In this document: positions 54,507 through 64,000 of the stretch, one piece after another | How the letters are laid out: every line of letters begins with the position of its first letter | Position numbering within the stretch: position 1 is the stretch's first letter | NCBI GenBank assembly: GCA_019454045.1 | Contig: SKCR01021383.1 | Span: 50,931-114,930, forward strand | DNA length: 64,000 bases | Direction of reading: 5' to 3' | Origin: Zanthoxylum bungeanum | Lineage: Eukaryota; Streptophyta; Magnoliopsida; Sapindales; Rutaceae | Translations under genes and position numbers: made by a program | The notes under the pieces: model-generated | What the model was told of the DNA's origin: nothing | Database searches by the model: none | The model's input: the letters and a program-made list of their open reading frames with translations, nothing else

Positions 54507-57500
54507 ACATAGCCAGTCACTCGAGTGTCCTACACCCGAACTATGTAAGGTTCGCTCAAATTGCTGAGGAAAGGTTTTCGTCAGCGGATTTGTTTGATTA
54601 TCATTTGACGCGATTTATACGATCATCACATCGCCACGATGTATGATCTGAACGAATCAGATGATATAGAAGTATATATCTGGATCGTCGATGAGACCTT
54701 TAATTCCTTAGCTTGTGCTGACGCCTAGCTCAGTTGCTAACAGAACTATATCTAATCTAATTATATTTTGTTTGATCCAAATGGCTTCTATTGCTCCTCA
54801 GCTGCAGCAATAATCTGCATTTGTTGTTTATTCGGCAACAGTTATCTTGCTTGGAAGATTTCCAGCTCACTATCCCGTTATTCAAACTTTATAGTACCGC
54901 AGTATTTAATCGTTTGGAAACTTGCTGCAGTGATCCCAGTCACTTCAAGTTCTCCATCTCCATAGTTTAAGACAACATCTTTAGTTCTCTCAGATACTAA
55001 CATATGTTCTTAATTCAATCCAAGTGACTATCCTTGGATTGACCCGATTGTGACTCCATATGCTCGAAGCGTATGAGACACCAATACAAGTACATTTTAA
55101 ATGTACAATTTCCCTCAGAGAGTGTTACCAACTCTAAATCTAGCCCAGTAGATCTTTATTCCTTGAATAAAGGTTGTTACTCCCCAGAATTCTACGGAGA
55201 ATTTCTTATGAAGAATATCTATGAAAGCCAAGCTTTCACCAATTGCTTTATGGGAATTTCACTGTCAGTGCGCTCTCCCACTAACCTCCTTATATATACA
55301 AGAATTATTTCGTTTTGAGTTAAATCATAAACCATTATGATTATTTCAAAACGTCAGTTCCAAGAACCTTATGCTTGCATTGATCCAAACATGGATCGAA
55401 TAACCCGCAAACCTTGTTTGTCGGTTATACAAAATCGTCAGGATGTTGTGAACATCCTCCAAAAGGTTTCCTTTTCAGGAAAGCGATTTTGATTTGTAAC
55501 TGACATATTTCATAAATGAAATATACAGTTATCAACAAGCATCTTCAAAATGGATTTACCATGGCAACAGGTAAAAAGGTTGAACCGTTATTAACACAAT
55601 GTTGATAACGATACCTTTCCGTCAAAACCTTAGGTTTGCACGTTGGTATGTTGCCTTCCATGATGTCTTCTCTTCCTTGAAGACGTTTAATGTACCATAG
55701 GCACAATGCCTTGTGGTACAACAACTAGTATCCAAAATAGTTGTTATACATGGAATCCATTTCGGACTCATGGCACTTTGCCATAACAGGGAGTCATACA
55801 CCTCGTATTACTTCCTCATAACGTAGTCGGATGGTACACCTCCATAAGATTGACATCTTTATGAGGTTAGATCAGAAACCCATACCCTAGGTTGTTTTCT
55901 GACTCTATCCGATCTACTAGTTTCTTGTGTATTTGAAGATTAATGGTAATTTTTCATCATAGATGAACTGTTTGTGTTCCATTACGGACTTCGTGCTAGA
56001 ACAGTTTCCTTTACTTTTTCACTTCCGATTTTTTCATCGAGTTCACTATCCTCCCACTGACCACTGCATATCGGTATTCCTCTCAGGAAAACCGCATGGT
56101 GAGCAACAATTCATTGTTCTCTTTGGGATTTATAAGTACTATATTAAGGTTTCCCTTAGGATAACTTATATTGGCACTTATCCAATTTGGGTCCTTAGTT
56201 TGGTATCATCCAAACGCTATGCCTCGCATACCCAAATTATCAGGAATGAGAAACCTCGTTTCTTTCCCTGTTCATATCCTATGATATCTTGTCAACAGAT
56301 TTAATGGAACCTTATTCTAAATAAGTTTTTGCACTGTTAATACATATCCTGTTGAAGGAAATTGTAGCTCAGAGCGACTCGTGATAAACCTTATCATGTC
56401 CAACAAAATTCGGTTTTAGTTCAGACACACCGTCTAACTGACGTGTCTCGGGAGGAGTCCTCACATGAAAGAACACCGTACTCTTTCATTTATATATGAA
56501 ACTTACTGCTTAAGTATTTTCCATTTCGGTCTTACCGTGGCGGAATAACACTATAGCCGATCCGTTTGTTTTCTTCTTCGTGTCGAAACTTCAAAAGTTT
56601 CGATCTGTGTTCTTCAAAAGAAACACATAACCATAACGTGATGCTACATCCGTTAAGGTCACGAAATATTCATGTTCACATCTAGCCTAGCTAGATATGG
56701 GCCCACTTAATTCACACCATGAATAGGGCTAACAGATCGGTGGCCCTTTTACTATTACCAAGTAAATAGTATTTTAGGTATTTAACCTAATAAACTAGAT
56801 TCGTAGACCTTATTGAATAGTCAAATCAGTCCTAGTACCCACTCTTCAAAAGTGTGGATATACGAGTCTTGTTTAATTGTGTCCTAGACAACAATGCCAC
56901 AAATAAGTCTCCATTGATCAATCAATTTTGAGCTATTTATTTGTCATTTTATATGTTTGAGATTTTATTATATTCAAAATATAAATTCTGTTATTTACAT
57001 CCAATGTATTTATCTCAGTATCATCTTTATATAATGAAACACTTTAGTGTTCTAGAATATAAAGGTTTTATCCGCATCGGATTAAACACTGATATAGAGA
57101 TAATGTCTCTAGTCAAACTAGTTACATTATAACATTTCCTAATTTAAGTACATACCCAAATGGTAGTTCCTAAACTTAGGTATCTACGGTCGAAACAACG
57201 ACTTTCGTCCCGTTTCCAATTCGCAGAGAAATCTCGGCTTGAAGCCAGTATCCAGCTCACAGCGGATTCTGAACGTCAATACATATATATATTATGTACC
57301 ACACTAAGTATTTAAAATCCAATTTAATACTAGTAGTAAACATAACTTTGACAAATATTTTTAAAGTTAGAGCCTCTCCCCTATCTTTAATTCCTTCGTG
57401 TCTTCCATATCCAAATGGTAGTCACTTTGGGATATGTCAATTATCTTTTCAATATTTCACAAACCTTTGGCCAAGCCTTGGGTTTTAGAATATCGAAATG

Positions 57501-58000
57501 ATGTGCACCTTGTGCTACATGCCCAATTGCAAACTTTGACTTTTCTCCACTAGAATAGTCAATTAATTTTGCAATTTAAATACTTTTAATCTAAAGATAG
57601 ATTTATTATAAGTATATTAATTAAGCACTAAAGTCATCATCACATAAATCTTCCAAAGACTTTATGCTCTACTATTTGCTTATAATGGGCTTAGTCATAA
57701 TAAGTTATTTTATCAAATAAATTAACCTATTATTAATTCCCAATTGAAAATTAAATCATTTAAAGCATTTAATCCAATGATTATATATTTTAAATATTCA
57801 ACTTTTCAATTCTTTCTTTCTTGATTTCAATAGTCCAACTATTTAATCAATTTAATAAGGTACTATTTATTATAATGATTACAATAATCCAATTATTTAA
57901 TCAACTATAATTTTTAATATTGATTACTATAATCTAATTATAAATCAACTATCATTTTAATTCAATTATATTGATTACTATAATCCAATTATAAAATCAA
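54507..58000 (-). pseudogene. copia-3 pol, heavily decayed
   Basis: No long frame remains, but nucleotide similarity to copia-2 pol is visible inverted. The minus strand of about 55740-55800 matches the RT segment at 25435-25480 (GCCATGA-GTCCGAAATGGATTCC, one base missing). The minus strand of 56090-56300 matches the 24960-25140 integrase-RT region. An AT-rich zone from about 57120 has no coding trace. Confidence 0.7.
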
Positions 58001-58233
58001 CTATATATTGAATGAGTTTGTATATAGTCCAACTATATATAATTTAAAACAACATAAAATATTAGTCCAACTAATACTTTTATTAATATGACGAGTAAAT
58101 AAAAATGAGCGTGTTTAGCGAGTATTCGAACGAATGTTGCAAATTCAATACTTGCCTCCCACTATTTTTCGTCGAGCCTCTAACCCTCTGTCGAGTACTC
58201 GGGAAACCGTGTTTCCTAGTGGGCTAGGATCCC

Positions 58234-58632
58234 GTTAAATATCACACAATCTTGACTTTGGCCAACAATTGTATGATAATTAACTAGGTAGATCTCGAAG
58301 ATCAATTGGATCTCATCCAACTCCTAGATCCAGTAGGTGGACATCCAAGTCCCAAACATATATCTTATATATGCCTATACATCGAATGTATACCCTAACC
58401 TTTTTTCCTCTGAATCAACTAGGCCTTGGCTTTGGCACAACAAACCTAGTGATCCCAGTCAAGCGCGGACCCATTGACATGGAAGCTTCGTAATCAATGT
58501 CAATGGACAAGAAGTGGTCTTGACTTTGGCCAACAAACCACAACTTGGACACGACACGATATGGAACAAAGCCTCGTGATTAAAACACATCTTTGACGGA
58601 CAAGGGCTTGACTTTGGCCAACAACCCCTGCC
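58234..58632 (-). ncRNA. Four-hairpin leader array (copia-3)
   Basis: Minus-strand hairpins at 58599-58632, 58508-58547, 58412-58455 and 58234-58284, the same order and nearly the same spacing as in copia-2 (loop starts 88, 93 and 175 bp apart versus 91, 92 and 180). The loops are identical to those of copia-2, including the variant third loop. Stem 2 pairs CAAGTTGTGGT with ACCACTTCTTG, an A-T to G-C double change relative to copia-2. Stem 3 keeps all pairs with G-U/G-C exchanges. Stem 4 pairs GTTAATTATCATACAA with TTGTGTGATATTTAAC, 15 of 16. Confidence 0.7.
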
Positions 58633-60355
58633 AATCTCGGATCTTGAGTAAGAATCACTCAATGGAAGGAAAATAAACGCTTGATATTTAACGAGGGTTT
58701 TTCGCGTGCAAATTGGCTACCATTTAATTATCTTGTTAAGGTCCATCATCAACCACCCTTAACATGCATTCTAAATACATAATAAAGCGAGTATGAAAAT
58801 AAATAATAATGATATGCGGATGGATACTTTACACATTGATCCTAGATCATATCTCTCCCTTTCTCACTCAAGCTAGCACTTGTACTACTTCTACCCGTTA
58901 CACTACACTTCTAAAGAAACCTCATATACATAGAGGGGAATAGGTGAGAAGAGAATACAAGAGAAAGAAGGTGATAAGGCTGGACACGCAGGTCCAATTT
59001 AATAAATCGAATTTATTACAACAATTTCTAAAATTGCCCACCCATCTAATATCCATCCGATATACATTATTCATTCAACACAACCATGTATTCACACACA
59101 TAAGCATGCTATCAATCAATCTAATCAAATTAATTAATCTGATAATTAAGTGATCATCCAATGTTCAAACAACGATTTGATTTTGTTCGAGTCAAACTCG
59201 TTTTTGCGAATAAGTACTTAAAGTACGAATTCATGAATTAAATTAAACTACAAATCTAAATCTAATTTAACATGTATTTAATACTAATTCACTATTCATT
59301 CTAGATTAAATATTACACGTTTATTTAATAAACCTTTTACGATTTAAATTCCAAATCTAATCGTAACGCGTCTCAAAGACCGATTAACGTCCAACGTCAA
59401 TTCAATAAAGTCCAATGGGCTTTGATTGATTTCTTAGGCGGGACTTTTGGTCAACTCGGGTCAAACCGATAACCAAAGTCCAATCCGGGATTTACCCACC
59501 CCATAAGCCCATAAATCAATCTTGGCCCATTAGGCCCAATTGAACTTAAAAGGTTCATTAAGTCGCATTTGGGCTTTATGTCAAGTTTTTGGGCCCAATT
59601 GGATCCAATCCATTTGGCCTAAACCAAACTTGATAATCAAGCCCAATAGCCCCAATTACAACAATTCAAGTCCAAATCCAATTTAAAGCCTAAATAATTA
59701 AATTACACTAATCCAATTACGCAATTTAATTACCTAAAGTGCATTATATGATTAATCGACTACTAAATTTATATTTCCGAAGCACCAAATTCGTCCAATT
59801 AATCATGCTTAATTCATTATCATATGTCCAACACACAAATTGAAAATCAAACCCATAAACATGCTTCAATGCTCTCGGCCAAGGAAGGTTTTGTTATTTT
59901 GTCCGATTTGAATTCAATCCGATTAATTACACAATTGACAACGTATTAACTTCCCGAATGATTTCATACACATCCAATGTTCATAAAATCAAAATTACCA
60001 AGACATTCAATAGGGCTATACATTCGGCCAAGGTGAAGGAAATTTGGGGATTTTTTGTTCAATTCAAAATTCAATCAAATTGACTTCAAATTACATCATC
60101 CTATATCATTATAAAAATAACTCATCCAATGAATTTTAAATGAAAAATTCCAAGAACTCCAAGACTCCTACACATTCGGCCAACATGAATAAATTGGGGA
60201 AAATTATTCCAAATCAATTTTCAACAAATTGGTCCAACCAAAATGCAATCAAAACATGGTATAAGCATACTTAAACAATCAATTTATTTCAAATCATGCT
60301 CAACAAACATTTCCCCAAATTTTAAAACCCTAAAATTTTCATGCTTGCAACATTA

Positions 60356-60368
60356 GCTCTTGATGCCA
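60356..60368 (-). other. copia-3 primer binding site
   Basis: Minus strand TGGCATCAAGAGC one base after the LTR end, a variant of the tRNA-iMet site. The leader 58633-60355 is AT-rich with inverted CATTCGGCCAA repeats and no gene. Confidence 0.75.
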
Positions 60369-60369
60369 T

Positions 60370-62454
60370 TGTTGGTTTATTTCTAAGGTCCCAAGATCAA
60401 ATCAAGACATGAAAACATGCGTGAATACACCAATGAAGATAGCGGAATACTTACATTGATCGGTTATGTCGATTTGTAGACGAATCATGGCCAAAAACGC
60501 ACTGCCCTTGGTAAGCTTACTGCAACAACCAGTCCATGCTCACTGTCTTGGCAGTTTCGGGTCTCAAAACGAAGCTCCAAACTCCATCGGATGAGTCCCG
60601 CCTCATGGTCGAACCTCCCTACCACCTTCGCAAGACTTGAAAGTGTGCTAGCACTTGATTTTCTCACCATGAGAAACCACTCTTGGCTCCCTTTTTTCAC
60701 GCCATTTCTGGTTCCAAACCAGTGAACAATTCCTCATTTGGGCGTGAGAGAAGAGAGAGTTTGAGAGAAAGAAGTTTTTTTGTATTAAGTTGAAATCATT
60801 TACCCAAAAAATCAATTTATATTTATGCCATAATTTTCATTCATTAAATTATATATAAATTATGACACATAACATGCAATGGCTTAGAGTGTCAAACACT
60901 CAAACTCCATGCAATGACATTGAGTGCAATGTACCACAATCTACATGCAAAGCATTAGAATGACATGTGTCATGTGGGCCCCACACGTTTTTCCAAATGA
61001 AAGTGGGCCCACGTGCACTCACGCGTTTGGGTTCGATATTTCCGAAAATACCGAGCTTACGTCGAGACGTTAATTCAAATCGAATTTAAATAAATAATTT
61101 GCGCCTGGCGAAATTATTATTTTACGTCGCTAACGAATTAATTCTAAATTAACTCGTTTGCCCGCCCGAATTAAAATCTGATTTTAAATTCCGCGTCGAA
61201 ATCTAATTTCGTCTCTAATATCTCGAATATATTAATACAATCGATTAATTCCGAATAATCGTTAATCTCTCTTTCGACGACCTTTTTATCTAAATCCGGA
61301 TAAAATAATCTATATCTCCTTTATTAATCCTAGATTAATTTTCTCTCTCTTCTGTATAATCCCAGATTTATTCAAGAGTGCGAGTTGTGCGTCATCGGTG
61401 GATTATCGGGAAGCGACCATGAGATCCCCGGATAATCTGGCAGTAAATACGGTCGTCGGAGTATCCTAATCCGAGTACGGTACCAAGTACTACCTTCTCT
61501 CCGACTTTACCGAGACAAGGTCGACTCCTAGCAAAGCACCAGTCTCCACAATTCTCCCCAATTCTCCCGGACATATCCATTTAAGAATATTAAGATCTGT
61601 ATCAAGCGTAGTATACTAATGTATTGTGTCATATCGGCCCAAGTATCGGATAATCACGTGCTAGGGCTGGGGCTGGATAAGTGTCTGCCCCGTCCGAAAC
61701 ACATATCGGATGTCTGTAACTAGTCCTCTATAATCGGATTTCATGACCTGGTCATATATCACGATTGGATGCGCATCACTTACGAGCACTATACCCCTAT
61801 CCTCCTTCGTGACATCACTCTCCAATATGACTGAAGTGATACTTCCGTCTCGTCATCCATCACCCCCATACACTACGACTCTCTGATAAACCCAGAAAGT
61901 GGTGTACGCAAAAGCCGGTTAACGCCCTGTACCACCAAGACCAAAGTCTACTTATACGATTATCGCAAGTATTAGCGATGCAAGTCTCAGGTTAAGACTA
62001 ACCACCACCTACCTTGATTTCGGCCTCCCATAGACACATAGTCATAATACCAATGGGGATTCCGAGGGGTCTATCCAGAGCGAAGCTGTTTCCCGATCGG
62101 TGAAACACGCCTCCTATCGCACTTGCATAGTATCCAATACTTATATATATGAGAACTATGTCGTTGTGTGCCCTCACACCGCGCACAAGTGCAATACTAG
62201 CCTATACCGCATTATCGATGTCCAGTCTCGATAATACTACGGCTAGGGATATTTAATGATTAATCCTTCGTGGACTGATCTGTCTCATATCATCTCATCC
62301 AGGAACTAATCATAGGGACCCTCTCTTCATTTAATATATCTATGGTTATCTAATCACAAATGACGAGAGTGTAATTTCCTTGTTACATAGTTAATTTGCT
62401 ACACAGACCCAATGATCTGTGCAAATAGTGACGCTATGGGTCTATTATCCAACA
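60370..62454 (-). repeat. copia-3 5' LTR
   Basis: Partner of 52462-54492. It differs by numerous one- and two-base indels, for example TTTATTTCTAAGG versus TTTATTCTAAGG at the start. Confidence 0.88.
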
Positions 62455-63554
62455 TTAGATATTTAAATCAAGTTGATCAATTGAAAATCAAATGAAATTG
62501 AAATTACATTTCCTAATATATATTGCTTGTGAATTTCCGGCCAAGGCTTTTGTGTAACAAGTATATATTGTTTTTCTTTTCTTTTGGTAAATAACCTAAA
62601 CAACTTTCTAACCTAAACTCCATTAAAGAAAAACAAAATAAGCTAAAGAGGAAGAAAGGAAAAACAAAGAAAAGGCTTGGATTTTAGTAAATTTTCTTAA
62701 CTTGCTATTAGAGAGGAAATTGTTCCTTATTTGTTCTAGGCTACTTCTTGTTGATGTTATCATGTTGTTCTTTTCTTTATTCTTTTGTTTTTTTTTATGA
62801 ATGGAAGTTTGGTGAAATTGTTGAGCATGTATAATGATGGAAGCTTGTGATTAGTGTAGTTATAAGTATTCTTTTAAAGTTTTGGAAACTTTGTTGCTAA
62901 TCTAGAGTTGTTGACCACTCTTAGATGACCTAGATTTTATCTAGACTTGTTTTTCATTGTGTGAGACTTTGGTTGGATGGAAGAATGATGATTGAAGTAA
63001 TTGATTTAACCAATTTGGTCTAATTTGTCCAATTTGAAGAATTTGAAAAATTAGGGTTTAAGGCCTCAACCAAATTTGGGGATTTTCATTTATGTTGTGT
63101 ATAAGGATGTTTATATGATGCATATAAAGTTTCATGTTGATTGGATTTAATTTGGATGTGTCTTGAAGCATGGAATTGAAATATGCACAATCCCCCCCCC
63201 CTTTGGAGGCTCTCGGCCAAATGAACAAAATTGGGGATTTTTGTTGCTTTTGGTGTTTTGATGTTTTGAACATGCTAAGTTCATCTTAGAACTGATTTAG
63301 AATCATTCAAAATTGATTTGATCAATTTCGGACCAAAATGAACAAAATACAAAGTGTAAGGGCAATTCGGTAAATTCACTTAAATATGATTTATTGAATT
63401 TTTATTTCATAATTTGATAATTGATTATTGGATAATTAATAAATATGTTTATTTAATTAATCCGAGAAAAAGTTTTGAAATCGGAAAATTTTGATTTTCC
63501 ACCGTTCCGCTGCGTTACCCTTATACCGCGGATTTAGCCCCTAAAACCCCTACA
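62455..63554 (+). mobile_element. copia-4 5' LTR, right part
   Basis: Continues the LTR cut at 52461 and ends AAAACCCCTACA. It includes a run of about 11-12 C near 63192. No ORF of note. Confidence 0.82.
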
Positions 63555-63557
63555 AAA

Positions 63558-63569
63558 TGGTATCAGAGC
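63558..63569 (+). other. copia-4 primer binding site (tRNA-iMet)
   Basis: TGGTATCAGAGC three bases after the LTR end, a perfect plant copia site. The element therefore runs rightwards out of the window. Confidence 0.92.
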
Positions 63570-64000
63570 GAGTCCGATTCTAGGCCCCCTAAAATGATTA
63601 GCCTTTATTAAATCAATGTTTAATCATGTTTCTTGACTTTATACTGATTATTAGAATCTAATTTGATTAGATTTAGGGTGTATGACACTAAGCGGAAAAA
63701 ATCCCTGATTATAAGGTTTTAATGTTATTATGTATTTGATGCATGTTATGTGGTCTGTCTTGCAATACGGTTTATGAATACTTCTCTGTGACTACATCCG
63801 AGACTGTGCCTCTGCTGTGAGGGTGTAGCCGATAGAGATTTATTTATACCGGATGTATATCAGATACTAGATAAATTCAAGCGAAAGCGGAATTCTGAAC
63901 GTGCCCTAGCTGTCAGGATTACGTAAGTAATTTGAGTTTATCTTTGACGAGTTTAACCTGGTACGTCTCCTTGTGGGCCTGCCTTCGCAACGACAACGAG
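63570..64000 (+). mobile_element. copia-4 leader, cut by the window edge
   Basis: Non-coding leader of copia-4. No ORF is seen before base 64000. Gag would be expected downstream. Confidence 0.7.

Larger units (their letters stand above)
52462..62454 (-). mobile_element. copia-3, old minus-strand relative of copia-2
   Basis: LTRs 52462-54492 and 60370-62454. Minus-strand LTR start TGTTGGATAATATGACCCATAGCGTCAC resembles the copia-2 start with scattered changes. The internal region (54493-60369) has the same order as copia-2 (leader, gag, pol, PPT), but every frame is broken. ATTAG at 52457-52461 and at 62454-62458 is the likely target duplication, with one base shared with the LTR end. Confidence 0.85.

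Noticed and set aside
63190..63204. Poly-C run as a G-quadruplex promoter element
   Set aside because: A single homopolymer rather than four separated tracts; may also be a sequencing artefact.
1..64000. A host gene or a cellular biosynthetic cluster
   Set aside because: Every recognisable domain belongs to gag or pol of LTR elements. No exon-like frame with other similarity was seen.

Overview
The window is plant nuclear DNA made almost entirely of nested LTR retrotransposons. I found no host gene, tRNA or rRNA gene. Plant origin follows from the lineages: Ty1/copia elements with AAGTGGGAGAT polypurine tracts, a Tekay/Del-like chromovirus with a C-terminal chromodomain, Athila-type gypsy with a tRNA-Asp primer site, and a Tat/Ogre-like derivative with a tRNA-Arg primer site. 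The species is not identifiable by eye; a eudicot with heavily methylated repeats is a reasonable guess.

Layout, left nest (1-40368). The oldest recognisable host is a minus-strand Athila-type element. Its pol is at 14682-16588 and its gag/protease at 39158-40368. On the left, copia-1 (plus strand, only its 3' end inside the window) sits in the Athila RNase H. The 3' LTR of copia-1 (157-926 plus 13372-14681) was split by a 12.4 kb minus-strand Tat/Ogre-like non-autonomous element (927-13366). On the right, the Athila protease is split by a solo chromovirus LTR (16589-16666 plus 36625-39157). That LTR was entered by a full Tekay-like chromovirus (16667-36624, target duplication CATGT). The 5' LTR of the chromovirus was then entered by copia-2 (18698-28935, target duplication GTATA), the youngest event in this stack.

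Layout, right nest (40369-64000). Degenerate LTR-like and chromovirus-like sequence (40369-42125, 47683-50877) is interrupted by a compact Athila-like non-autonomous element (42126-47682, target duplication GTTGT). That element carries one intact 314-codon ORF. Then comes the 5' LTR and primer site of copia-4 (50878-52461 plus 62455-63554), whose body runs off the right edge. Its LTR is split by copia-3 (52462-62454, minus strand), an old relative of copia-2.

Most notable observation: the 5' leaders of copia-2 and copia-3 share an ordered array of four stem-loops. Each shows the same 18-19 nt apical sequence, with the palindrome TTGGCCAA in three of the four. The stems differ between the two elements yet stay paired, including one clean A-T to G-C double change. 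This looks like a conserved RNA structure, possibly for genome dimerisation or packaging. Other notable points: a roughly 650-bp module shared by the Tat-like and Athila-like derivatives; chromovirus decay almost entirely by C-to-T/G-to-A stops; a 174-bp tandem array present in 7 versus 2 copies in the two LTRs of one element; and a short hairpin-like motif array shared by the LTRs of two chromovirus families.
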